This document shows positions 8,745 through 21,583 of a stretch of DNA of 64,000 bases, piece by piece. The notes under the pieces were generated by a model. That model ran no database searches. It was not told where the DNA came from and worked only from the letters and a program-made list of their open reading frames with translations. A program made the translations under genes and the position numbers. Each line of letters begins with the position of its first letter. The first letter of the stretch is position 1. Source of the DNA: Tubulanus polymorphus (lineage: Eukaryota > Nemertea > Palaeonemertea > Tubulaniformes > Tubulanidae); NCBI RefSeq assembly GCF_964204645.1, contig NC_134031.1, forward strand, positions 6,493,001-6,557,000. The letters are read 5' to 3'.

Positions 8745-11700
8745 CTCAAATGTTTTGTGACTTTTTCAAAATGCATCAAAAATTTAACTAATTTTTAGTT
8801 CATAAGTCCTCAAATATTCATAAATGAACAGTTAAAAATTGTTGAAACATGTCGACTCTGCCGTAAAATCAACCTATTAACAGTCCGGAATTTGGGATAA
8901 TATCGGGCTTTAGAGAACATAATGCCCCCGAGGTCTTCACATTTACAGAAAAGATTACGTAAGTGATTCACGCGCAGCTCGCGATAGGCGCACAATAGAA
9001 ATCTGAGCCGCGCGTTCTTTGAGTGTCACCAATTAAGAGGACCGCTATTGTGAAAATTGACTTTGGGAGGAATATTCCTCCCAAGGTCAAACGAAGAGAA
9101 TTTGACCTTCAGGTCTGATATTCAAAGTATCGACGTCGGGAGGATTGTTCCTCCCTATGTCAAACCATAGACGTATAATCTAGTTTATACATCCATGGTC
9201 AAACGAAGGAAAATGGACCTGGTCTGATATTCGAAATATTGTCATTTGTCAACTGAAGGAAAACGAACCCGAGTCTTAGATTCAAAGTATATTGATTTAG
9301 GGAGGAATTTTTCCTCCCACCACTAAATGCTGTAACCTGAAATTTTAGAAAGATAGGTGTTTTGGGTGTAATTAGTTTTTTTAAAGCCATCAAGCCGGTA
9401 GATTTATGAATTTCGAGTGATACGATACACAGTGTTCGAGGTAATGAGACGGTATGAGACATAGGCCTACATACAATTTTAGAAAACTGAATAGATTTTG
9501 TATTTTCTTTGTCTAACAGTAAATTGCTATAACTTTGTTGACAATCAACTGTAATCAGATTGTAATCAGGCCCTTCTCGATAAACATGTAGAGGGGAAAT
9601 CGTAATTAAAACACGTGCATAACATAGAAATTAAGTTTTGATTATACAGGGAATATATTAGGACTGCTTACAAATTTTCACTAGACTGCGATAAATCTAA
9701 ATAGCTTAATACAGCACGAGTTTAGCTAATTTACGGGTTTAAAGGTTCATTTTCAGAGTCAATGGACGTAATTTGATAAATGCATTCTTTAAATGGAAAT
9801 TCTATAGTAATCGATACAAATCATTTATATTAAGTGTTTTGTGTTAATTAAGAATGGTCATTCAAGGATTAAAGATCGTTATGAAGCTGATACATTTCAT
9901 TCGTGTGGATTCTTCTCTCATCACTAGTGTTAATAGGAGATTCGCGTGTCACGCATGATAAAAAAAAATTATTCGAGTCGTATTTCTTTCACTTACGGTC
10001 GCAAATTAGCCATCGTCCTAGTGAGCATTATTCTCATTCATACGTGAAAGTGTATTCGGGATGAGGGTTTGTTTCTTTCTTCACTCCTTTATATACAATT
10101 CAGAAATAGGAGTTGATAAGGAGGTTTTTACTCTTAACCGAACTCAGTTCCCATTCAGTTCAGTTCAAGTTTATATGCATGGATATCTATGAAATAAGGG
10201 AAAATACAATCCAGCCTACTAGCCACTGAACGTTAGCTCCCAGAAAACGTCAGGAATTTGCAGAGAGAAAACATTATGTTACAAAAATATCGGATAAAAT
10301 TCATTCTAAACATGCGTTACTATGCCCAGAACTCCAGATATCGGGATGTTATGTCTAAGGCAGATTTCTCCCTTTGTGACACAACCATTTAATTACTCAT
10401 GTGACCATTATGTTTAAACACCTCTCACAATCAAGCTTAAGATTAAGTGGCCTGCGGTATGAATGATTTAGTATTGATTCATATAGGAAGCATTATAGTC
10501 TTTACATTGAAATTAGTTGATAGAATGCATCTTACTTTTTCTCGACTTAAAAATTATTATTTGATCGACATACCACGGATTCGGAAACTAGTTGATTAAA
10601 AGCACAAACGCATATAGTCGCTATCCTGGTAATTAAATCGACTTAAAAATTGATTGATTGTTATTGAAATGATTAAAGTTGAAAATGAAAATCAACGTTT
10701 TTATGAGATATATGTTTCGTTGTTCGTGATATTCAGCATACACCAATGTCCAGTAAAATTTAACAATTCAAAGTTACTACAAAACTTGCAAATTCTAATG
10801 TTTATTTAGCGGCAATTTTCCCCCTGCCATTTTCCAACGTTTATCCAAAGATTGAAATACTTCATTAATACTAAACTAATACTAAAAGTTATCGCACTGG
10901 TAAAATAATATTTCAAATTTCAAACAGTATTTCCAAGATATTTCAAATAAAAAGTTTCAATAATTTATCGCATCGCACAGCAAAATCCGTGAAATACATT
11001 TTTGATTTACGGGTGCCTCATAGGCCTGTCATCGCTTGTACAATGAATTCTCTTAAATTGAGCAATATTTACTTAGGACTTAATCACTGACTTTCTATAG
11101 ATAATGAGCTATACAAAGCCTAAACCGATAAAATTCAGTGGCTTGTTATTGTCAGCTTGCTTGTATACCAAGCTTCGCTAACATAAACGATGATGTTGCC
11201 CTTTTAACTGAAATCTTGACGTATCAAACCATAAATAAATAAAACTGCAAAAATTGCTTCAATCGTTTTTATGCATGAGGAATCGATCTTGATTTGAAAG
11301 GCACTTGTTGACGTGTGGGGAAAAATTGAAAATTTTCACAGAAATCCTTTAAAACGATTCCAGTTATTTTGGAATACAAACGAAAACATACCAGCGGCAG
11401 CAAATCATAAGCTCTTTAATGGGTCTTCTTAGGGGATTTTTACCGGGGAATTTCGACCATTACCGTGTAGACGAGCCGGTAACAAAAACCTTTGGAAACA
11501 ACAAATTATTCGCTTGTATGAATTTACGCCACTTTTGATAGGATTGCCTAATCAAATATTTCAATCATGAAGATGGCGAGTTGACTGAGCCCGAGGCGCA
11601 AGTCGATAGTAGTTACATAGAAACAACAAACATAATGTATTTTCCTTAAAAGTGTTTCATCTATAGAGATTTAATACAACTTGTCAACAGTTCAATTTCT

Positions 11701-12300
11701 ATAATGCGATGACCTATGTATGAAAATATGTTTTCTGTTTGTTTTACGCGTGATCCAGGGGGATAATACCTTCGCCCAAACGTTCTACACACACATGATA
11801 CAGTTTAATGAATCCGAAATATATCCAGGCCTAGAGTTCATGCTGAAGGATAAAGACTAAGAATATAATTGCATAGCAATATAAGAATAGCAATATAATT
11901 TTTAGAAAGAGATTTTTGTCCACTGAAGTTTAGAATAGCACGCCGGACTCTTTGTTAGGATCGACCACAGTTCTATAGTGAATTGATTACAAGTAGTTAA
12001 TTTAGCAAAACAAAGTAAATTGTTCATTACAGTGCATTGCTAAGGGTTAGTTGCAAAAAACCCCAGAATGTTGGAAAAATGGCCAAGGAAAAATGGCCAG
12101 GAAAGAATGGCCAAGGAAAAAATGGCCAAGGTAATTTGTCTAGGAAAAAATGGCCACGGAAAAAAAGGCCAAGGAAAATTTATGAGAACTACTGCCAATG
12201 TTAATAAAACATAAAGCTTTCAATATAATGACATCACATATTTTTCATGGGGCTTAAAACAATTAAAATCGGTATTAATGAGTTCAGAAATGTGATGAAC
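8745..12300. other. Non-coding region; palindromic repeats near 9,050-9,330
   Basis: No gene could be supported. The stretch 9,045-9,330 has a degenerate tandem repeat of about 80 bp built from AGGTCTGATATTCAAAGTAT, a GGGAGGA...TCCTCCC inverted repeat (9,065-9,082, 9,138-9,155, 9,300-9,318) and GGTCAAACGAAG. The first palindrome, TTGGGAGGAATATTCCTCCCAA, is perfect over 22 bp. Around 12,070-12,180 is a short AATGGCCAAGGAAA repeat. The rest is AT-rich and unremarkable. Confidence 0.6.
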
Positions 12301-12304
12301 TTAC

Positions 12305-15300
12305 ATTTCATTTCATTGCATATAATGAATATATCAAGAACATTTTCAAGAAGCTGCTCCGTTGCGATATAACAACCTGTCCTTCCAGCACCAGCACTGA
12401 GAACACAAAACAAGCCATAACATTTCTACACGTCTCCTTAACGGTAAAGGACTGGAAGATTTCAAATTAATTTACCTGCCATGAATCAGCACAAGTCCCT
12501 GGTCCGGGTCGGTAAGACGCTGTTTGATGAACTGTTGCATGCGAACAACAGATAAAGCCGGGAACGGTACACCATGATCCGGCCATCCTCGATAGTGAAA
12601 CACTGATAGATTATGTGCTTGTTTGTGGCCACGCTATAAAATAAATGAAACGTTACTCATCGGGAAAGATAAATCATTCGTAATACTGATGTGATACAAG
12701 GTATTGAAATAGAGCCTCGTCAGCATGTTGTCAAAATCAATATCTGAACCAAGCTTGTATAGATAGCAGAAATACCAACACCTTAGGCCACTCAGGTTAA
12801 AGCAATGGCATGATCATTACCTTTGTAATCGACAAGAAATGCACGGCAGCCGGTTCAGTGTGTGTTTCCATTTTCTTTGCAACTTTTACTGTTATATCTC
12901 CATATCGACCTTTCGTGTTCAGTTTTGTTGGCCAATATAAATGGCACTTCACCTGCAAGATAAAAATCAAAAGTACTTATTTTTCTACATTTTGCCTGTT
13001 TACGCTTCAGCATCTTAGAGTTTATTTGCAACCTTCTTATCTTTGCCTTGTCCTTCAGTCAGATCAGTAAGTACAATGATAGCCGGACATTTCTCTTGCC
13101 AAATCATCCGCCAATGGTCATTGATTGTAGATGGCAATGGAGCTGAAAGAGCAAGTTAGATGAGTGAGCGCACAAGTAACACGAAACAATAATTGAACCA
13201 TGAGACTTACCCTGGCAAGCAATACATATCACGTGACCAGTTAGTCCCTGAAAATTAAAATCAGAATTTCTGTTTATATACAATAGGAGGACATGGCAAC
13301 ATTTTCAAGAGCAGTGTGGGATTGATTTATCACCCGAATATAATTGGCATTGATGTAATCTGATGTTGGATCTTCACCGGTTTGTTCCAGAACAACTCTA
13401 GTCGAATCATCTAAAAAAACAACACAGCTCAGTCAATAGAACGACAAAAAGTTATAGAAATAATTCTTGTATGTTCTTTTAAATGCGATAGAACGTATGT
13501 GGACATGATGAACAGCTAATACTTACAGGCCAAAATGTTTGGAAACCTGTTTTTCTCAAGATTGTCCACTTTCTCAGCGCAGGCGCTCAATCCTCGTCTC
13601 AACTTAAGAACACTCTAAAGACAAAATAGATCCAAAAATAATCAAATGTCTTACCAACGCGCAGTCCCAACCTCCCTACAATTCTACCTGGAATTCTTCA
13701 TTCATATTCTTCCACTCATCAAAGCTTTTCATCAAAGTGTCTCCCAACAGGTCACAAATCATAGTAGCGCCTTTAGAAGCGATTTCGTAATGATGATCCT
13801 CACCATCTTGCGTTTCATCTACAGCATTCGGATCGTCATAGATATTGAAATACGCGGAGCTTTCTATATAGACAGGAATCATAGTGTTAAAACATTATTA
13901 GGCTTCAACTTTCCAAAACCTCACGGTCTTTAGACAAACCTCTTGAAAATGCAGCATTTGCACTAGCTGTATTTTCTTGTCTCGATGATTTAAGACAATT
14001 CACATAAACAGCCTCTGCTTCTTCTCTCGCCAAAGGTATTTCAATACGTTTATCGGAAGGTGAAATATTCCCCATGGATACATCTGCATTGTTCGATGTT
14101 TGTTTAGTTTTGAATCCACCGCGTCTGAAAAGTTAAAGCGTCCATATAGTGGGTAACTGAATGAGGGGGAACCTTTGTGAGAATAAGGACATTGGGCGAT
14201 TGTCAAATGATTTGCATTGGACTATAGAGGTCGCCACTATTCGCTCGTACCTCCAAACAATATATAGAGCAACAGCAACCAATAACAGTATTAGAACAAC
14301 TGTCACAACGCCACCTATTATCCCTGCCTTACTAGACGGTGCATTAACAGTGATTCTCTCTTGCTGTTGTTCTATTGGCGGATAATGCCGAAACGTTTCC
14401 TGAAAAATCAAAAAGAAATGGCTGGAATCACCTCCAAATTGTAAAATCCAATTTTCATTAAAACACATGAACTCACTCCGTTATAATTGACAACGATTCC
14501 TAAAATAAAACTGTAAGATTTCCCAGTTTCTAGAGGAGCATTAAAGCAACCACTATAGTTACGTGTATCACCAACTGTAAACTCAGAGGGCACTTCCGGT
14601 GGTAGAACTGCAGTAATATAAACTGATAATCCTCGCTGTTTAGCTTCTCCGTACGAGACGTACTGTGATTGGTTGACTGCACGCTTCCGGCGACGGTTGA
14701 TTGGTCCATCGTGTTTCTTCACGATCACCTCGTAATCGCTGAAAATCAGAGAATATCCAGTTTAAAAAAATCATGCGTTATTTATGGATAAATGTATGGA
14801 CGACACTTACGTGATGTCACCACTGTTATTAACACGTGGTATTTGAAGTGCAACAGTCGTGTCTGTTACCGCTGTCTTCTTGACAACCAGTTGAGGAATG
14901 GTTATTTTACCTGAAATATCGGTACAGACAATGTTGACATCGATGACATCAGTGGAAATTTGAGGTCGTTGTGGTCAAATTACAAACCTGTCCAAAAGCT
15001 TACGCTGGCAGGCGACCCTTCACCTTTTCTATTCCAGGCATAAATTGAACATTTATATTTAGTAAAAGGTATCAGTGACGTTGTCATGTCTAAAGTTGTG
15101 GTGGAGCCTTCGATTTTAGGTTTATTGATTGTTTTTATGTCTGATAAAGGTGTTGTGGAGGTTGTACTAATGGGTTCACACGTGAGCTGAAAATAGATAG
15201 GAGACACGTTACAGTATGGCGCGGGTGGTGCCCTCTACTGGTTAGGACAAGAGAATTCCTACCCGATAATTGATGACATCACAATTTGGGCTGTTTGGTG

Positions 15301-18300
15301 CAGTCCACGTCAATGTAGTTAACTTTTCAATGTATCCCTCGTGAATGAGAAGTCGAGAGAAGCGGGAGGTCCTGGTACTGAAATATATGCAACAGACAAA
15401 TTACTTATAAAATACGAATTTACATCTACTTGATGACGACAACTAATAGCATTTTTAATGGACCTACAGTAAAACAAACATGTTCAACACAATTCTGTGT
15501 TTGAATTGATGATTAAGAGTTTATTAGAATGAGAGGTTTTGGTTCAACTCCAGAATAGGTCAATATATTTTACCTGCACACAAAGTCTGTACAGTTAGTA
15601 TTGGACTAGTCTGACTCGCAGTTGATATAAGTTGACTGTTCACTAATTTCTGTAGTTTAACAGCTATCTTATACCCGGTATTAGGAGTTAAACCAGTAAT
15701 TGTGTGATGTGTAAGGACTCCTGCAGTTTCCTGATTAGTCCAAGTGTTTTCTGATATCTTACGATAAACGACTTGATACAGAACGCTGACAGTTCCACGT
15801 CCTGAATCTACTACAGAACCCGAGTAAGCTGTCCAACTGAATATTACACTGTTATCTGTCAGCACAAATTTTGTTAATTGAGAAAACAACTTAAATTCTG
15901 AAAAAGAAATCGATGTTAATATCAGGTGAATCAAATAAAATAAAGGGTAAGGATCTTTTACTTTCGGTAGTTTTGACTTGGTATCATTTTCGATTCATAT
16001 TGGTTACTATATTCAGGGAATAGGGAGTGAGATTCTTAGGAATCTGTGATTCAGTGTAATATACCTGACTCGCACCACTTTCCGATGTAATTCTGTGAAC
16101 AGCCAGATTGACAGATACCACTCAAATAGTCACAACTTTCATTGTTGTAACATCTACATTCAATCATACATCCAAATGAGTTCGATCCCTTACTGCAATC
16201 ACCAGGTGCTAAACAGAAATTCAAATTTGATACGAAAAATATGAATCGTTCGATCTTTCGGAAATATATTCCCATTACAAGTCACTGAATATTTTTATGA
16301 ATCGATCTAATTTTAACAATAATATAATCCTTAAATGAATGGGTGCTTAAAACAAAATTTTGGTATTAAAGGGAGACTTCTTTTCATTTCAAAATTTTTC
16401 GTTCGGGGGTAAATTCTATATATACAAGTCACTGAATATTTTCGAGAAAAGCAAAATCCATTTCCATACTTTTTATAGTTTACACATATATATATATAGT
16501 CATGTAAACATACCGATATATTTGAACCCAATAACTTCTATTTCTGCCAGGCCGAGATACTCTTTCTTATTAATGATCTTGTGTTGAACGGTGACGTATT
16601 GTCCAACTATAGGACCTGTGCTGCATGCCAATGTTTTATGTGTACCACAGAGAGGGGGGCCCTGGTAAGCACATATCGGGTTAGATGTAGAAATACTCGA
16701 GCTATTTCCAACTCGAATTTCCAAATTGCGCGCACGTATTTCTGAGAAAAATTAAGAAGCTTTGAAATATGACAGATTACTCCATGAAAATAGAAAATAA
16801 TGCACGAAATCAGGGAAGCTAAAGATTGCTCTGGGTGCAAAACTATTCTGTTCAAGTTCTTTTGAAAAAGAAATATTAAAATAAATTTATTGTTTTCGAC
16901 AGGCGCAGATACTCTTTCTGCCAGGCCGAGATACTCTTTCTTATTAATGATCTTGTGTTGAACGGTGACGTATTGTCCAACTATAGGACCTGTGCTGCAT
17001 GCCAATGTTTTATGTGTACCACAGAGAGGGGGGCCCTGGTAAGCACATATCGGGTTAGATGTAGAAATACTCGAGCTATTTCCAACTCGAATTTCCAAAT
17101 TGCGCGCACGTATTTCTGAGAAAAATTAAGAAGCTTTGAAATATGACAGATTACTCCATGAAAATAGAAGATAATGCACGAAATCAGGGAAGCTAAAGAT
17201 TGCTCTGGGTGCAAAACTATTCTGTTCAAGTTCTTTTGAAAAAGAAATATTAAAATAAATTTATTGTTTTCGACAGGCGCACGGCCCCTAACACAAATGT
17301 ATAGTTATCGACTGAAAATGTTGACACGTTGAAAAAGTTGATTCAAAATTTTCCAATAACGTATTTTTTACGATGTTGTCTTCCATGGATACCACAGACA
17401 CATTGTTGTCGAACTGTTTGATTCTATTGATTATTGATGACTCAGAGTTCGATATTTCGGTAGAGTTCAATATTTCAACTCATCTTGGTTAAACGTAGGG
17501 TAACTGAAAACTGTGTGGAACTGAGTCCGGGATATTTATTTGTGATTCCTAGAATCGATCATTAATTGGTTAATTTTGAAGATATTTCATCTACTAGACG
17601 GGATTTATATCTAACGAGACTTTTCCAGTTAAAAGTTCTATTTTTTCAGATTTGACCGAAATAATCAATGAAATAATCAAAAATGATAATTCATACTCAC
17701 GCCACTGAGCGGTGCAACCAGTCGCGTCTATTCTATCCCAAAGTGTAACATTATGTACCACGTATTGAGTTCCGAGATCAATTCTAATCCAGGCGTTTAG
17801 ATGTGACATATATGATCACCAGCCGGCCCACGATCCGTCTGACCATCTGTACATTTATCACCAGTCCCGTGCGCTATCAAATGGGATGACATTGTAACTG
17901 TTTTACCACGAGCGATGTTACCTACAAAACACATTTTGTGTATAAAAGATTTGAATTATTTCACGAATTTTCAAAACGAACAAAAACAAATTGATTCAAA
18001 GTTATTTCACAATTTCAACTAGAATTTAAAAAAACTAACATTTTTTTTCTTTACGCGATGAAATAATTAAGAGTTGATCTCAGTTCGTTTACAGTTCCCG
18101 GATGTTTCATGAATCTATGATATTTTTACTAATAGATTTTTTCCCGCTTATGGATTAGTGAAGTTAATCCGTGTATGGATTAGTGACGTTAATCTGTATA
18201 CGGATTTATAGTGTTAGTGTTATTCCGTTAATCTGAGATAAATCTAATGACATTTACATCATTCATTTGTATTTCTTTAAGATTTATTTTTGTAAAGGCT

Positions 18301-18836
18301 TTTACGGAGTTAATCCGTTAATCTGATATAAATCCGAGGTTCAGTGATATTTGACCTGACCCCGGTTTACTGAAGCAAAAACAGAAAACTTACCGATTTG
18401 ACAAGCTGGTCCGGTCCATCCTGGTGGTGTCCAGGGATACGGAGTTTTTATTGTAGACTCACATGCAGTGTTAGGATTCGGACACGTTAAAGCGCCATCT
18501 ATATTCTGTCCCTTTATTGGACATATGTTCACGGCTGTATTACTGCAATGACACTCCCAACCAGTACAACTCTTCCCAAAACATTTCGCTGAAATGACAA
18601 AAAGAAGATTATTTTACAAAAATATTCTCCAAATGCTGTTCTCCAACAATAATTACCTTCTTTCTCTGGTTATCATCGGTGCTCTCTTATGGATTGAAAT
18701 CGTACAATTTACGATTTCCACATTTTTTACAGCTCTGGAACCAACGATTATTGATTAACTCACCTGATGTGTTTGTGATGAATAAACATAGAATCAACAA
18801 CAGCAGAAAACGAAAGATGTTTCTTTCACGATACAT
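12305..18836 (-). pseudogene. Receptor-type tyrosine phosphatase with fucolectin, EGF and FN3 domains; probably inactive
   Basis: Exons, 5' to 3': 18,764-18,836 (signal peptide MYRERNIFRFLLLLILCLF); 18,394-18,588 (EGF-like); 17,701-17,921 and 16,514-16,741 (fucolectin-type lectin, NIARGK, AWIRIDLG, EIRVGNSS); 16,065-16,208 (EGF-like); 15,574-15,897, 15,263-15,377, 14,988-15,186 (FN3); 14,811-14,910 and 14,477-14,738 (juxtamembrane); 14,251-14,399 (TM helix AGIIGGVVTVVLILLLVAVA); 13,940-14,124; then PTP exons 13,688-13,863, 13,527-13,614 (KNRFPNIL), 13,334-13,410 (SDYINANYIR), 13,211-13,247, 13,033-13,142, 12,821-12,952, 12,476-12,633 (RGWPDHGVP), 12,305-12,396. Junction phases agree except in two exons, 17,701-17,921 and 15,263-15,377, which each carry a frameshift. 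The signature is HGSAGAGRTG: the catalytic Cys is Gly. No exon follows for the Q-loop or a second PTP domain. Assembly error could explain the indels but not all the lesions together. Confidence 0.8.
16544..17281. repeat. 374-bp recent tandem duplication covering most of a lectin exon
   Basis: The segment 16,544-16,907 is repeated at 16,918-17,281 with one visible mismatch (GAAAATAATGC against GAAGATAATGC). It carries the splice acceptor and most of the second fucolectin exon. The distal copy lacks the last part (EIEVIGFKYIG) and its donor site and runs into intron sequence. Only the proximal copy (16,514-16,741) makes a proper exon. Confidence 0.93.
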
Positions 18837-19291
18837 TTTGTTTATCTGAATGACGCAGTATGATATCGCTCACATATCTATGCAATTAACTTCCTTTTGA
18901 TTTTCAAATAAATCATTTTTAAAGGAAGTTTAAACAAATTTCAGATTTGCTAGTTTACTTTGCTCTGAGGGGGGAGGTTAGGAAGGAGGCCAGAACAGAA
19001 CATCAGGGGTCACCGTTACCTGAGTAGGAAAAAAATAAATAAAAGAAAAAATCTTTGATAAGTAAAAAGAGCAAATTATCAAAATATGAAAAAAAACCAG
19101 TTTAATTCATAGTGTTAACGGATTAACTCCACTTAAATCCTCAGCACGATAGACATGACACCCCTTTCGTGTAAAATGAGCCAAACCATTGGTTTTCCCC
19201 GTATCAGACACAATAGGCATCGACAGAATAAGTAATTGCTAATTGATTATCAATTAAAAGCATTAAAATCATGAATCATTACTTCCTTATA

Positions 19292-19475
<184 letters not shown>

Positions 19476-19611
19476 TTTATGTACGTACGTGAATCCGGGT
19501 CATTGAGTTCTTTACTGCTTGAATAAACTGTAATAATAAAAATACGTTTAAAAATGATGAAATTGTCAAAATAATAACATTCAATATTTAGAAGTCTAGA
19601 AAATAAAAATA

Positions 19612-19797
19612 ATGAATTGTCGCGGGTGATAAAACCAAAATAATGAATGGTCTCGGGCGACAAAACCAAAATAATGAATTGTCGCGGGCGATAAAAACAA
19701 AATATTGAATTGTCGCGGGCGATAAAACCAAAATAATGAATTATCGCGGGCGATAAAACTAAATTATTGAATTGTCGCGGGCGATAAAACCAAAATA
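19612..19797. repeat. 31-bp array, six copies (minus orientation)
   Basis: Same unit and orientation as 4,857-5,450. It is followed directly by a 400-bp flank that is found inverted at 25,205-25,597. Confidence 0.93.
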
Positions 19798-19798
19798 A

Positions 19799-20200
19799 AG
19801 GGTGTATGCGACAAATAAGGAAAATACAGTTAATTTCCCTGTTTTCGGCTTAATTTTGAAGTAGATGAAAACATGTTTTCTTTGAATTGAAGCCACGGGA
19901 ACCACTTAACCTCATTTTCAAGCCGGCTTAGAATAGGCGATGTTGGGTTATTATGTCATTGATTTGCACAAAACGGACACCAGTATAATCAAATTCCCAT
20001 CCTCGATGGCGAGCGTTTCCAAAAAACCCAGCAACAGTGAGTTCCGGGAACTCATTTTGACATGGAATGTCGGAATCCCAGCCTTCGATGATTTCCCATC
20101 TCCACCATGACCCAATAGACTCAATTACTCAAATAATTTGCGGACCTCATTTTGACACGACGTTAAGAATTCAAAACCCGCCAAGGAATCGACCACGAAA
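19799..20200. repeat. Flank F of 31-bp array, partner of inverted copy at 25,205-25,597
   Basis: It starts GGGTGTATGCGACAAATAAG and includes GAGTTCCGGGAACTCATTTT and CATCCTCGATGGCGAGCG. The reverse complement occurs at 25,205-25,597, nearly identical over the first 310 bp and fading outward. GAGTTCCGGGAACTC is itself a perfect palindrome apart from its centre base. Confidence 0.85.
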
Positions 20201-20779
20201 TTGAATTAATAAAACTTTTGATAAATGAATAAAGTTTACCGGTAGGAAATTATACGGAACAATTATCATCTTACCCACGTACGTGTATATATATATACCC
20301 AGCATTATAGATATTATTGAAGTTTTCAGTTAAACAAGCCATAACAGAATTTACGTGACATGAACTACTACCACAAAATAAGCTTTTCATCTTATTCCTA
20401 AAGGAACTGGTTCAACACTAATCAGTTATCTATTTTGTTACTAGCATGCAAAGCAAAACATTCAAATGTTTTTGATATATTCTAAATGTATTTTTGCTTT
20501 TATTTCTATTAACGGGATTGATGGAAAAGTTGTTTAGCTGAATCGCAGTATCGTCTCGCAACTGGATCTTTTATGACACAGTGTATTATACTTTTTCCAC
20601 TGTCGGGTTATTTTCAAAGTGATTCACAATACGCGAGCGGATCTATTGCTATATGAGAGTGATGGTGATTGAATACTAATTAAAGATAGAATGTCAGCTC
20701 TTTTATCTGTATTAGTGTATATAAATATATATATTTATTAACGTGTCATCTCGATAAACAAGCCAGCCTATAATAAGGC
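20201..20779. other. No gene seen
   Basis: AT-rich DNA with no supported coding or repeat structure. Confidence 0.5.
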
Positions 20780-21583
20780 TTACAAGACACATTGACATTT
20801 ACAAGTACAACAAACATGTGACATTGGATTAAGAATAAAGAATTTAGAATTTCGAAGTTTCATTGCGGCTGATATGAATCCGCAAACACTTACGATACGA
20901 CTATTACTTAGTAGAATTTTAGTTTTTACGGCATTAGACAAAAGATTGATATCTAGTTCTAGGATACCATTGATCTTAGAAAAGAGGTCATTACGTAGAT
21001 CAACGTATTTGTAGCAAGTGCACAAGAAATGTTCCTCTGTTTCAACTTCATTCGCTGTACATGCAACACATATTGTTCAATTGGCAAATTACGGTATCGA
21101 CCTAGTTCTATGTTCAAGGGGAAAGTACCATTTCTTAACCTTGCTATTGTGGAGCGGTTTGAACGTGATGTGTGTAATTTGACATAGTCTTCTGTTCCAA
21201 ATTTTGGCTTAAGTACGGTATAAGTACGGAGTTTTGATTGCAGAGGAACATTTCTTGACCACGTTATTGCATAGTTTCTATATAAAATTATTCTAATATC
21301 ATTCAAAACCTTTTTGATTTGATGGGTATTTAGAATAGATGTTCTCATAAAAATATTCCATATTACATTCAGTTAGAACTGACTTGACGAATGAACACCA
21401 ATTAGCTTTGCCAATAAAGGCCTGTTCATCATCATAGAGAAACAAATGTTTGGTTAATCTAGTATCTGGCATATTACAAAGACGAAACCATAGGCGCAAA
21501 ACCTCAATACGATGCCTAATAAATACCGGTAGCCATCCCATATCACCTTCAATCGATAACAAAGATGATTTGTATATGCCCAT
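20780..21583 (-). pseudogene. 3' end of a LINE (post-RT C-terminal domain)
   Basis: Read on the minus strand: GDMGWLPVFIRHRIEVLRLW, WCSFVKSVLTECN, then LRTYTVLKPKFGTEDYV, RLRNGTFPLNIELGRY and, after a frameshift near 21,030-21,060, a Cys/His cluster (CCMCTANEVETEEHFLC type). This order matches the region downstream of reverse transcriptase in CR1/RTE-like LINEs, ending in a CCHC-like zinc finger. The reverse transcriptase itself is missing, as expected of a 5'-truncated insertion. Dead because of the frame break. Confidence 0.7.

Noticed and set aside
6570-8760. Long open frames (up to 280 codons) of repeating FGFIARDNS/FWFYRPRQF type
   Set aside because: They arise from a 31-bp repeat lacking stops. 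The same peptide appears in all three frames of the same array and in the other arrays, so no selection for coding is visible.
16607-17229. 163-codon minus-strand frame spanning the duplicated lectin exon
   Set aside because: It runs through an intron and the junction of the tandem duplication. Only the FTP-like part is real, and the 374-bp duplication explains the repeated sequence.
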